This document shows, in pieces, positions 39,189 to 47,931 of a stretch of DNA of 64,000 bases (positions are counted from its first letter, which is position 1; each line of letters starts with the position of its first letter). The stretch comes from Thiococcus pfennigii. Its GTDB lineage: Bacteria; Pseudomonadota; Gammaproteobacteria; Chromatiales; Chromatiaceae. The position numbers and the translations under genes were made by a program. The notes under the pieces are model-generated. The model did not search any database. It was not told where the DNA came from and saw only the letters and a list, made by a program, of their open reading frames with translations. The stretch lies in contig NZ_NRRW01000013.1 in assembly GCF_016583835.1 (NCBI RefSeq), positions 1 through 64,000 on the forward strand, written 5' to 3'.

Positions 39189-40367
39189 TTATGGCCTGCT
39201 CTGCCTGTTCGTCCGTTCGACTGCGCGCATGACGTTGGCCTTGAATAGATTCCCCACGCGGTCGTCGATCAGATCGATGTGCGGCCAGGCACGCAGGGCG
39301 CGCAGCAGACCGCTACCCAGTCCGCGATAAGGCAGAAGCTTGGCGGCAAACGAAGCAAGGATGGGATTGCGCATATTGGAGTTGCCGGCCTTGATGTTCT
39401 CGATGGTCAGGTTGTTGGGCAGGTGGCCGGGGCTGACGATCTCGACGCGATCCGCAAACACCAGCACGCGCACCGGGGCGCTGATGAAGTAGTCGCGGTG
39501 GATGAGGGCGTTGGCGACCAGCTCTTCCCAGACGATGCGCGGAATCTCGGGCTGGCCTTGGGAGTTGAAGCCCTGCTCGCCTTGCGTGGCACGGGTGTTG
39601 GCGACGATGAAGCCCAGCGTCTGCTGGAACACATCGGCCAGCTTGCCGGTAAGGTCGCGACTGTCGATGTAGCGTTCGTCCTCGATCCGGGTGCCGACAA
39701 AGGCGACGGCCTTGACGATGAAGGCAGGCAGGGCGTACTGCGGCGCCTTGGCGAACAGCAGGCTGCCCGCCAGATTGAGCTGCCCCTGGTTCATCAGGTT
39801 CATGTTGCTCAGCAACTGCGGCAGTGGCAGATTTTGCTGGGCGAGCGGCTCGCCGAATTGCTGTTCGAAGAAGGCTTCGAAATAGGGCATGTCCAGATCA
39901 CCCACGCCCAAGCCCGCCACCGGCGTTTTGTCGGCATGCACCAAACCCGCCTGCTGGAACAGGCGCTGGATTTCTTCACGTGAGGTGGCGCGGCGCTTGT
40001 CCGAGCCGTTTTTCACCCAGATGACGCCGTTCTTGTCCATGTAGGGCCTGCTGACGCCTTCCGGAATGGAGACCACCATCACAGTGCCATTCGGGTGCGG
40101 CACGTTCTCCGTGAGTGGATTCACAGCGGGGCGCACGTTGTGAGATGCACTGTTGGAAATGAGCTGGTTCAAGCGGTCGATATCTGCGCCGGACAGGCCA
40201 AGCACCGAGCCATCGTTCTGCACGCCAATGAAAATCTTCCCGCCAGCGGTGTTGCTGAAGGCGACGATCTCGGCCGCCAACGCATCCGCATTGGTCAAGT
40301 TCGCCTTGAACTGATGGCGGCTGTCCTCGCCCCGGCTGAGCAGGTCGATCAGCTCTGTGGTTTCCAT
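39189..40367 (-). CDS. AlbA_2 (Schlafen-like) domain ATP-binding protein
   Basis: 392 residues. The N-terminal AlbA_2 domain (about 1-125) is the divergent nucleic-acid-binding fold shared with Schlafen proteins, with FSNTAGGKIFIGVQNDG in it. The C-terminal half has EELVANALIHRDYFIS, the N-box of a GHKL-type ATP-binding domain as in RecG-like C-terminal regions. It overlaps the PHP-ATPase gene by 19 bases. This architecture is often annotated as a transcriptional regulator or as an accessory of restriction loci; activity is unknown. Confidence 0.85.
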   Translation of the reverse strand: METTELIDLLSRGEDSRHQFKANLTNADALAAEIVAFSNTAGGKIFIGVQNDGSVLGLSGADIDRLNQLISNSASHNVRPAVNPLTENVPHPNGTVMVVSIPEGVSRPYMDKNGVIWVKNGSDKRRATSREEIQRLFQQAGLVHADKTPVAGLGVGDLDMPYFEAFFEQQFGEPLAQQNLPLPQLLSNMNLMNQGQLNLAGSLLFAKAPQYALPAFIVKAVAFVGTRIEDERYIDSRDLTGKLADVFQQTLGFIVANTRATQGEQGFNSQGQPEIPRIVWEELVANALIHRDYFISAPVRVLVFADRVEIVSPGHLPNNLTIENIKAGNSNMRNPILASFAAKLLPYRGLGSGLLRALRAWPHIDLIDDRVGNLFKANVMRAVERTNRQSRP

Positions 40368-42994
40368 AGGTTGTAAACCTCTTTGCGTCGGTTGAACGCC
40401 TCCTGGCCTCCTTCCATGATATCGATGATGGCGTCCTGCACCGGGCGGGCGTCGATGCTGCCGCTTTGCACGGCGACCTTCTCGTCCTGGTACTGGCAGG
40501 CGTGCACCTGCTCCGCATCACCCAGCACCGGGAAATTGGCGTTGTGGGTGGCGAAGATGAATTGGGCGTGCGGTTTCATCTCGCGCAGCAGCTTGATCAC
40601 ATCGTCGTAGATGGTCTGGTTGTCCAGATCGTCTTCCGGCTGGTCGATGATGATCACGTCGTTCTGGCGTTGGCTGAGCACGTACAGCAGCAGCGCCGAA
40701 GCCCGCTGCCCGAGCGAGTGATGTTTCAGCTCCTTGCCGCGATAGCGGATGACGAAACGGTTGGGCACCTGCCAGGTGACGAGCTCGACCAGATTCTGCA
40801 TGAAGGTCTTCTCGAAGACCTCGGGGGTACTGCCGGCCTTGGCCAACGCCCCCGGCAGGGCGCGCAACAGCCCGCCGAAGTCGGCGTAATCCTCCATGAC
40901 CGCGCGCAGGGTGGTCTCGCGGATGTTGCTGCCCTTGAAGAGCTGCTGCATGAGGCCGATGGCCGCCTCCTTGTCGCCCTTGAAGTCAGCTTCGATCTGC
41001 AGGGCGGTGTGGCCGGCGTTCACGCGATGCAACTCGGCCTTGATGGTGTTGAATTCGCGCAGCCAAAGCGCGTTGAGTTTGTCGATCTCGGCAAGCAGGG
41101 CATCGTGGATGCCGGTTTGCTGTGACTCCTGCTTGGCCAGCGCCGCCAGCATCTGCTCTGCCTTGGTTTTACGCTGTTGCTGGGCCAGGAAGTCGTCTGG
41201 CTGGATGGCGGTCATGCCGGTTTGCCTGAGTTCCTGAGCCAGTTGCCGCTCGACTTGGGCGAACTCCTCCTGAAGGCTGGTGCGCGCACCTTCAAACTCT
41301 CCCTGTTTGGTGTGGAGACGGTCCGTAATGGCGCGAGCATCCTGCTCGATGCGCTTGAGTTGCTCTACCTTGGCGACGAGATCGAAAAACTCGGCGTAGT
41401 AGGCCGTGAAGAAGTCCGGGTTCTGCTTGGATACGTAGCTCGTGGCGTTACGCAGTTCGTCCTCGTGCTCAGCGATCAATTGCCCCAGGGCGGAGATGAA
41501 GCTGTCTGCCCGCTCCTTCATGCGTGCGAGCGCAGCGGCATCCTGCTGAAAGCCAAGGCGCTTCTGGAGCTTGTCGGCGACACCGTACTCCTCGAACTTC
41601 TTCAACCGGAAGTTGGCATCGGTGAGTTGGGCCGCGTAGTCGCGCTCGAGTTCGCCGGTATTGGCGAGTTTGAGCCAGCGCTGAGCGGCTTCGCGCACGT
41701 GCTGGCGCTGGACTTCGATTTCGTCGCGCAGAACGCGGAGCTTCTCGCCCACCAGCTTTTCCACCAGGTCCGTCTCGAAGCCTTCGCCGGTGCTGGAGAG
41801 GTCTTTCTGTCCGAAGTAGATCGGGCGGCGCACCAGGGTTTCCCGGATCGACAGGCCGGGCTGCAACTTGCCGCCCAAGTAGACGTTCGGCGCTTCTCTA
41901 TAGATGCGAGAGATGGTGAACTCCTGCCCGTACAGATCGCAGGCCGTCAGCGTCACCTTGCCACCGCTGCCGAGGGTATGGCGGATCAACTCATCCTTGT
42001 ACTTGGTGTCCTGTGCCTTCTCGCCCCTGGGAATGTCCAGGGCGTAGCGCACTGCCTCCAGGATCGACGACTTGCCGCTGCCACGGATGCCAATCAGCGT
42101 GTTGAGTTCGGGAGAGAAATGCAGCGTCTGCCCGTCGAGGATGCCGCCGTCGAAGTGGATGCTGCGAATGTGCGATGCCTGATGCTTGGGCGGTTCTACG
42201 GCGACCCGCGCAGCGGGATCGCTCAAGGCGAACTTGACCGCTTGGAAGGACAACTCGCCCAGCTTCAGGTAGCTGGTCCTGCCTCGACCGATTTCATCGA
42301 TGCACTTGGGGTCGCTGCCTTCTAGTTCGGCGGGGTACCAGTCATTGAGATGCTGCTTAACTTTAGTCCGGCAGGGTTTGTCCCTCTCTTGCAGCTTGTT
42401 ATAGGTGCGAACTTTCTGGAAGCCAAGAGTACGGCGCCGGAAAAACTCGTTTTGGCCTAGCTCGGCAAGCCGCCCGCCGCCCAGCTCGGACCAAAGTCCG
42501 CTGGGAGCTTCGACATGGGCAAAAACGAGGAAAAAGTCGCGGTGGTAAATTTCCAGCTTCTCGATGGTTCCCAGAAGCGAAAGCGATGAGCGCCCGTTCT
42601 CCTGCTCGTAGTGCGCGGGAATCTTCCCCGCAAAAGCAACGCTTAAAAATGGATTGATATGGTCATGCCCCTCCGCCAACCAGTCATCGGAAAACACGAC
42701 TAGCGTGTGGATGCCATTCTCACCGTCATCGACCGACAGTTCGACACCCGGCAGCAGCGCAATGCCTTTCTTTCGGGCTGTCTTGCGCAGCGCCTTGAAC
42801 TCATCGAGTTCGAACTTGTTGTGGTTGGCGATCACGCCCAGCCGGATACCTGCCCTCTCCAGCGCCTCCAGATAGTTGCTGTTGTAGAATTCGTCGTCGC
42901 CGGCGTACTTGAACTCGCGATCGGCGCGGGTGTGCAAATGGAAGTCCGCACGGACCCATTGTGCGCCCTGTTCGAAAACGATAGGGATAGGCAT
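40349..42994 (-). CDS. PHP-domain/SMC-like ATPase fusion (TrlF / Ppl-like)
   Basis: 881 residues. The N-terminal PHP phosphoesterase domain starts DFHLHT (His19, His21), followed by NHN near 57-59, PGVELS near 82-87 and FAHVEAP near 159; these are metal ligands. An SMC/RecN-type ATPase follows: Walker A GIRGSGKS at 302-309, a long coiled coil from about 400 to 700, then LGQRASALLLYVL, Walker B VIIIDQPEDDLDNQ and FATHNANFPV. NCBI uses the name TrlF for this architecture, and from memory PHP-ATPase single-gene defence proteins have been called Ppl. I infer a DNA- or RNA-processing defence role. It starts 12 bases after hsdS. Confidence 0.85.
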   Translation of the reverse strand: MPIPIVFEQGAQWVRADFHLHTRADREFKYAGDDEFYNSNYLEALERAGIRLGVIANHNKFELDEFKALRKTARKKGIALLPGVELSVDDGENGIHTLVVFSDDWLAEGHDHINPFLSVAFAGKIPAHYEQENGRSSLSLLGTIEKLEIYHRDFFLVFAHVEAPSGLWSELGGGRLAELGQNEFFRRRTLGFQKVRTYNKLQERDKPCRTKVKQHLNDWYPAELEGSDPKCIDEIGRGRTSYLKLGELSFQAVKFALSDPAARVAVEPPKHQASHIRSIHFDGGILDGQTLHFSPELNTLIGIRGSGKSSILEAVRYALDIPRGEKAQDTKYKDELIRHTLGSGGKVTLTACDLYGQEFTISRIYREAPNVYLGGKLQPGLSIRETLVRRPIYFGQKDLSSTGEGFETDLVEKLVGEKLRVLRDEIEVQRQHVREAAQRWLKLANTGELERDYAAQLTDANFRLKKFEEYGVADKLQKRLGFQQDAAALARMKERADSFISALGQLIAEHEDELRNATSYVSKQNPDFFTAYYAEFFDLVAKVEQLKRIEQDARAITDRLHTKQGEFEGARTSLQEEFAQVERQLAQELRQTGMTAIQPDDFLAQQQRKTKAEQMLAALAKQESQQTGIHDALLAEIDKLNALWLREFNTIKAELHRVNAGHTALQIEADFKGDKEAAIGLMQQLFKGSNIRETTLRAVMEDYADFGGLLRALPGALAKAGSTPEVFEKTFMQNLVELVTWQVPNRFVIRYRGKELKHHSLGQRASALLLYVLSQRQNDVIIIDQPEDDLDNQTIYDDVIKLLREMKPHAQFIFATHNANFPVLGDAEQVHACQYQDEKVAVQSGSIDARPVQDAIIDIMEGGQEAFNRRKEVYNLWKPQS

Positions 42995-43006
42995 CCGTCT
43001 CTCTCC

Positions 43007-44239
43007 TCAAGGGTTGCCTTGCTCTGGCTGGGGCGGCGATACGGGTAGCCGCCACTGGCCGGTGAGCAGCTTCTGCATCAGGCCGCGCTTTTGGGTCTTG
43101 AGCGCCGCGACGGACTGGCCAAGCAGGTCGATCTCCTCGCGCAGGGCGTTGAGGTAGCTGGCGATGGCGGTTTGGGTGGCGAGATCGGGCAGCACGACCG
43201 GGAAGGCTTCGATGTCCGATTTCTGGATGTTCGGCAGTCCAGAGCCGACGCGCAGGGCCATGACGCGAGCCTGCCTGCCCTTCAGGTAGTGAAACAGGTA
43301 ATGAGCGTCCACACCCTTCGCCAGTTTCTTGAGGGCGTAGCAGTGACCGCCGCACCAGAAGGGCTCGCTGTTATAGGACACGAACCCACAGGAATTGCCC
43401 CCTTCGCTGATCGTGATCGTGTCCGCCTCGCAGTTCCATTCCGTCGTACGGCCGGAAGGCTTGATGCCGCCGTTGAGGGCATAGTAGGCACCATCCTCGA
43501 CCATGGAGTCCTTGTTGAGCTGCTGGCCTTTCCAGATCGTGGCAATGTCCGACAGCGCCGCCGTGCGCCATGCGCTACCCCGATAGCGGGCAGAAACTTC
43601 CTCGGTGAAAGTGCCGATATGACCGTGTGGGTGCTGGCCCCGGCTGATCAGGCGCGACAGTTCGTGGCTGTAGTGCCGCTCCTTTGCCGCGATCAGTTGC
43701 TCGGTCTTCTGGATGGCACCGAACCAATCCAGAAGCAGTTCGGCGATCTTTTTCTGTCTTTCCAGCGAAGGGACAACTACAGGGATGGATTCAACCGTTG
43801 CTTGGTTGATCTTTTTCATGCTGCCACTTGTGCCGGTGGCATGCTGCCGAATGAACTTGATCGCCGCATCGCACTTGAGATAAGTCTCCAAGTAGAGCGG
43901 GTGCACTTTGCTGGAATCCGGACGAAACCTCATCATCAAGTCGGGGTATGAGCAGTTCTCGAGCCCCCCGCGAAAGACTCCGACGCGGCCAACCTTTTCG
44001 AAGGTGTTCGAACGACTGATTAGAAAATCGCCAGGTCGCAGCATAAATTTGTCGACGAGCGGGTCGTTTGCGGGTGCAGGTTTCGGTTCTGACAAGTCAA
44101 GGCCACGGCCATCAAGAGCTGACAGGCCGAGCACCCACTTCCCGGTTGGTAACTCCGGACAGACGGGTGAATATCCGTTGCGAGGTGTGTCCTCAAGAAG
44201 TGCGCCGAGCGGCACGATGTCGCACTTATTGCGCTTCAT
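43007..44239 (-). CDS. hsdS: Type I restriction enzyme, S (specificity) subunit
   Basis: 410 residues, with two target-recognition domains (about 1-150 and 210-360) each followed by a helical conserved region (LERQKKIAELLLDWFGAIQKTE and LATQTAIASYLNALREEIDLL in parts). The two regions set the spacing between half-sites of the bipartite DNA target. It overlaps rhuM by four bases. A half-size S-like gene lies upstream of hsdM, so this locus has two specificity proteins. Confidence 0.93.
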   Translation of the reverse strand: MKRNKCDIVPLGALLEDTPRNGYSPVCPELPTGKWVLGLSALDGRGLDLSEPKPAPANDPLVDKFMLRPGDFLISRSNTFEKVGRVGVFRGGLENCSYPDLMMRFRPDSSKVHPLYLETYLKCDAAIKFIRQHATGTSGSMKKINQATVESIPVVVPSLERQKKIAELLLDWFGAIQKTEQLIAAKERHYSHELSRLISRGQHPHGHIGTFTEEVSARYRGSAWRTAALSDIATIWKGQQLNKDSMVEDGAYYALNGGIKPSGRTTEWNCEADTITISEGGNSCGFVSYNSEPFWCGGHCYALKKLAKGVDAHYLFHYLKGRQARVMALRVGSGLPNIQKSDIEAFPVVLPDLATQTAIASYLNALREEIDLLGQSVAALKTQKRGLMQKLLTGQWRLPVSPPQPEQGNP

Positions 44240-45246
44240 TTCTTCTTCCCCCGCCCTTTACCCTCCAGTTGCCGTTCGGCCTTCTCCAGCGCCGCCATAT
44301 CCTCCGCATCCGCCGCCAGCCGTGCCGCCTCGCGCCGGGCGGCGTCGAAGCTCTCGTAGCGTTCTAGCGCCAGCTTCTCCGCGACGTCGGCGCGCAGCCG
44401 GCCGGCGTGCGTCAGCACCTCGCGTTCGTTGAATCGCAGGAAGGCGTCGAGCTTGTCCTCCCAGTCTCGCATGGTCATCGTCTTGCGGCGCCTGGCCTGA
44501 TCCTCGGCGTAGTCGAGGTACATGACAACGATGCGGTCGAGTTCCTCGATCTCCTTTTGGTTCAGGTAGTTCTTGGCGATGGTGACATCCTGCTTGCGCA
44601 CCCTGTCGCCCTTCCAGGTCATGACTCCCATGTTCGGCAACCGGGGGTTGGCGCGTTCGGCGATAAGCTCGGGCGCGGTGTGGCCGGTGACGGCCCAGAG
44701 CATCTTGTTCTGCACCTTCTTGAAGAAGAGCTGGGCGGCCTCGGACCGGCTGTCGTAGTCCACGGCGGTGGCGTAGATGTCGCGGATCTTCTGGTAGAAA
44801 CGCTTCTCCGACGCGCGGATGTCGCGGATGCGCGCCAGCAGCTCGTCGAAGTAGTCCCAGCCGCCGGGCTCCTTGAGGCGGGCGTCGTCCAGCACGAAAC
44901 CCTTGACCAGGTATTCCCGCAGGTGGGTGGTGGCCCACTGCCGGAACTGGGTACCGCGCGGGGAGCGCACCCGGTAGCCGACGGCCAGGATCATGTCCAG
45001 GCTGTAAGTCTTTGTTTTGTATTTCTTCCCGTCACTGGCAGTTGTCAAGTATTCCTTGACGACTGCCAGTGATAGTTCGCCCTCGGCCAGGATGTTCTTG
45101 ATATGCAGGCTGATGTTCTGTTTGGAGGTGTCGAACAGGGTGGCCATTTCGAGCTGGGTGAGCCACACCGTGCCCCCCTCGGCGCGCAGCTGGATGGCGG
45201 CGCTGCCGTCATCCAAGGTGTAGAGGATCAGTTCGCCGCCGCTCAT
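44236..45246 (-). CDS. rhuM: RhuM family protein
   Basis: 336 residues. An N-terminal winged-helix-like part (VWLTQLEMATLFDTSKQNIS) is followed by KTKTYSLDMILAVGYRVRSPRGTQFR in pieces, the RhuM/virulence-protein signature, and a helical, basic C-terminus ending GKGRGKKK. RhuM genes are frequent passengers between hsdM and hsdS of type I systems. Named after a Salmonella pathogenicity-island gene, molecular function is unknown; a DNA-binding regulator is plausible. It overlaps both neighbours by four bases. Confidence 0.9.
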   Translation of the reverse strand: MSGGELILYTLDDGSAAIQLRAEGGTVWLTQLEMATLFDTSKQNISLHIKNILAEGELSLAVVKEYLTTASDGKKYKTKTYSLDMILAVGYRVRSPRGTQFRQWATTHLREYLVKGFVLDDARLKEPGGWDYFDELLARIRDIRASEKRFYQKIRDIYATAVDYDSRSEAAQLFFKKVQNKMLWAVTGHTAPELIAERANPRLPNMGVMTWKGDRVRKQDVTIAKNYLNQKEIEELDRIVVMYLDYAEDQARRRKTMTMRDWEDKLDAFLRFNEREVLTHAGRLRADVAEKLALERYESFDAARREAARLAADAEDMAALEKAERQLEGKGRGKKK

Positions 45247-46817
45247 ACGCCCAACTCCTTCAGGTATTGCTTCATCCGCGCCCGTACCTCGGCCAGCTCG
45301 CCTTCCAGGCGCTGGATCTCCCGCTCGACGGCGGCGACGTCGATCTCTTCCTCTTCCTCGAAGGTATCCACGTAGCGCGGGATGCTGAGGTTGAAGTCGT
45401 TGTCGGCGATCTCCTGGAGGCTGGCGACCTGGGCATATTTGTCGACCGGCTGGCGGGCGCGGAAGGTTTCCAGGATGCGGGCCATGTGATGGTCGAGCAG
45501 GGCGTTCTGGTTCTTGCCGGACTGGTAGTCGCGGCTGGCGTCGATGAAGAGGACGTCCCGGCAGACGTCACGGGCGCCGCCCTTCTCGCGGGCGCGATCG
45601 AAGACCAGGATGGCGACCGGGATCGAGGTGGTAGGGAAGAGGTTGCCCGGCAGGCCGATGACGGCATCGAGCAGGTTCTCCTCGATCAGGGCGCGGCGGA
45701 TGCGGCCCTCGGCGCCGCCTCGGAACAGCACGCCGTGGGGCACGACCACGGCGACGCGGCCCGCCTGCGGCAGCGCGGTCTCGATCATGTGGGTGATGAA
45801 GGCGTAGTCGCCCTTGGACTTGGGCGGCAGGCCGCGCCAGAAGCGGTTGTAGCGGTCGGCCTGGGCCTCGGCGGCGCCCCATTTGTCGAGGCTGAAGGGC
45901 GGGTTGGCGACGACCACGTCGAAGCGCATCAGGCGGTCGGTCTCGACGAGCGCCGGACTGTTGAGGGTATCGCCCCATTCGATGCGGGCGCCGTCCTGGC
46001 CGTGCAGGAACATGTTCATGCGCGCGAGCGCCCAGGTGCTGCCGTTGACCTCCTGGCCGAACAGGGCGAAGTCCTTGTTCGGATTGCCGGGGCTGCCTTG
46101 TGCCTCGACCAGTGCGGCGGCCTCGATCAGCAGGCCGCCGGAGCCACAGGTGGGGTCGCAGATGCGGTCGCCGGGCCTGGGCGCGGCGAGTTGCGCCAAT
46201 AGCTTGGACACCTGCTTGGGCGTGTAGAACTCGCCGGCCTTCTTGCCGGCGTCCGAGGCGAAGCGTTCGATCAGGTAGATATAGGTGTTGCCGATCAGGT
46301 CCTCTTCGATGCGCGACGGACGCAGGTCGAGCTTGGCGAAGTCGCCCAGCAGGTTTTCCAGGCGACGGTTGCGGTCGCGGGTCTTGCCGAGGTTGGCCTC
46401 GGAGTTGAAGTCGATGTTGCGGAACACGCCTTCGAGCTTGGCCTTGTTGGCCTCTTCGATGTGGTCGAGGACGATGTTGATCAGTTCACCGAGGTTGGCC
46501 GCCTTGCGCCGCTCGTGCAGCGCGTGGAAGTCGGCCAGGAAGCGGTCCGTGACCTCACCGGTCTTCTCGTCCCTGAACTCGACGTAGGGCAGGATGAAGC
46601 GCTCGCGCGCCAGCCGACGGCGGATGCGCTCCTCGTTGTCGCCGTACTCCTTCTTGTACTCGGCGTAGTGGTCGGCCCACAGGTCGCTGATGTACTTGAG
46701 GAACAGCATCACCAGGATGTAGTCCTTGTACTGCGCCGGATCGATGACGCCACGGAAGGTGTCGCAGGCGGCCCAGGCGGTGTTGTTGACGTCCTGCTGG
46801 GTGAGTTGGTCGGTCAT
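45243..46817 (-). CDS. hsdM: Type I restriction enzyme, M (methyltransferase) subunit
   Basis: 524 residues. N-terminal helical HsdM_N domain (1-150), then the N6-adenine methylase with the S-adenosylmethionine site DPTCGSGG and catalytic NPPF, then a C-terminal coiled-coil rich in Glu that binds HsdS. With HsdS it methylates the host DNA at the target. ATG 46817 has AAGG upstream and overlaps the preceding half-S gene by four bases; the longer open frame has no homology. Confidence 0.96.
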   Translation of the reverse strand: MTDQLTQQDVNNTAWAACDTFRGVIDPAQYKDYILVMLFLKYISDLWADHYAEYKKEYGDNEERIRRRLARERFILPYVEFRDEKTGEVTDRFLADFHALHERRKAANLGELINIVLDHIEEANKAKLEGVFRNIDFNSEANLGKTRDRNRRLENLLGDFAKLDLRPSRIEEDLIGNTYIYLIERFASDAGKKAGEFYTPKQVSKLLAQLAAPRPGDRICDPTCGSGGLLIEAAALVEAQGSPGNPNKDFALFGQEVNGSTWALARMNMFLHGQDGARIEWGDTLNSPALVETDRLMRFDVVVANPPFSLDKWGAAEAQADRYNRFWRGLPPKSKGDYAFITHMIETALPQAGRVAVVVPHGVLFRGGAEGRIRRALIEENLLDAVIGLPGNLFPTTSIPVAILVFDRAREKGGARDVCRDVLFIDASRDYQSGKNQNALLDHHMARILETFRARQPVDKYAQVASLQEIADNDFNLSIPRYVDTFEEEEEIDVAAVEREIQRLEGELAEVRARMKQYLKELGV

Positions 46818-47410
46818 CGGGCGGCCTTTTCTAGGGATAGGTGGACTGGGGATGGATGGGCAAGCTGCATCAGACGGTGGGAGGTCAGGCGCTGGCGCAG
46901 GCTGGCGATCCGGGCCACCAGCGCCTGTTCCTGTTCGGCCAGGGCGGCGATCTGCACGATGCGCTGCTGCATGGCCGGTGGCGGCAGCGGAACCTCCAGC
47001 GCCCTCAGTGCCTCGGCGCTGATCATCCGCACCGAGGTGCCTTCGGCCAGCGCCGCCAGTCGCGCCTGGGTGACTGGCGCGTTGATGTACCAGCACAGGT
47101 ACGCGGGCAGCACGGAGTGGGGCCGTATCAGCAGCATCGGCGCCGCGAGCACGGCCGCCTCGATGCCTTCTTGCACATGTGCCGCGCCATTGCGGCCACC
47201 ACGCGAGCGGAACAACAGATCCCCTGGGCGTAGCAGGTGATGCGACTTGCCCTTGGGCAGGGCCACCCGGATCGCCTCCTCTGCGTGCAGCCGGTTCGCG
47301 TCGTCGATGTCTCGCATCTGGATCACCGCGACATCCCCTTGCGGATCGTGCTCGACACGCGACCGGAAGGGATAGCCCATCTGCACTTCAGCCAGCTCGC
47401 CGAGATTCAT
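46814..47410 (-). CDS. Half-size type I specificity (HsdS-like) protein
   Basis: 198 residues: one target-recognition domain (LGELAEVQMGYPFRSRVE ... RPGDLLFRSRGGRNG) and one C-terminal helical conserved region (PPPAMQQRIVQIAALAEQEQALV). Half-S proteins can dimerise to form a functional specificity unit for palindromic-type targets. It is the first gene of the operon and overlaps hsdM. It might instead be a truncated copy, but the frame is intact and well placed. Confidence 0.82.
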   Translation of the reverse strand: MNLGELAEVQMGYPFRSRVEHDPQGDVAVIQMRDIDDANRLHAEEAIRVALPKGKSHHLLRPGDLLFRSRGGRNGAAHVQEGIEAAVLAAPMLLIRPHSVLPAYLCWYINAPVTQARLAALAEGTSVRMISAEALRALEVPLPPPAMQQRIVQIAALAEQEQALVARIASLRQRLTSHRLMQLAHPSPVHLSLEKAAR

Positions 47411-47423
47411 GGTACGAAAATGC

Positions 47424-47499
47424 CTTTACGACAAAAGCCATGACGGCGACCTTACGCGCCCGGATTGCATCCGTCAATCGATATATTTTGTAGTAAAAG
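47424..47499. promoter_or_regulatory. Operon promoter region with inverted operator-like sites
   Basis: A minus-strand promoter reads TTGACG (complement of 47472-47477), 17-base spacer, TAAGGT (complement of 47449-47454), 39 bases before the half-S start. It is bracketed by two inverted copies of one motif: CTTTACGACAAAA at 47424-47436 and TTTTGTAGTAAAAG at 47486-47499. Such symmetry suggests a repressor binding both, as in restriction control, but no controller gene is adjacent. AT-rich compared with surroundings. Confidence 0.4.
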
Positions 47500-47504
47500 C
47501 GTTT

Positions 47505-47816
47505 TTATAGATTGCTCTCGTGGCGAGTAGAGGCGGTGTCATCGGCATCCCCTCGAGGCCGACGCAGCGCGGTGTGGCAGGGGAAGGCCAGGCCGCGCGC
47601 TTGCGGCAGATTCCGACCGGCGGTGGTCTTGCTCAGCGCCTCCGAGGGCTCGCCGGCGACGGGGTCCTGCTCGTCGCGGAACGCCCGCTCCGGAATGTCG
47701 GCCAGCACCTCGGCGATGGCGTGCATCGTCGGGCGCAGATCGCCGACGACCTCACTCAGCCGGCGCAGCCCGTCGCGGGCGGCGCCGATATCGGCCTGGA
47801 CGTCGATGCTAGGCAT
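47505..47816 (-). pseudogene. Remnant of phage virion morphogenesis protein (gpS-like)
   Basis: 103-codon frame. Residues 1-65 (IDVQADIGAARDGLRRL, DLRPTMHAIAEVLADI, AFRDEQDPVAGEP) follow the N-terminus of phage tail-completion/virion morphogenesis proteins; the aromatic residue expected after GEP is missing and the homology stops at ALSKTT, well short of the 150-residue family length. No other tail genes are next to it, so it is a decayed prophage piece. Confidence 0.5.
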
Positions 47817-47931
47817 CAGTCGGCCCCATCGCTATATTGATGCGCGCGCCGTGGCGACCGCTGGAAATCAGACGGCGAGCCAGCGACCGAGCCCCAAGTC
47901 GGGGAAGTGATGGCGGACAGCCGGCCGCCCG

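Noticed and set aside
47512-47910. Plus-strand open frame across the phage remnant
   Set aside because: Ser/Arg/Ala-rich shadow of the minus-strand virion morphogenesis remnant, without ribosome site or homology.
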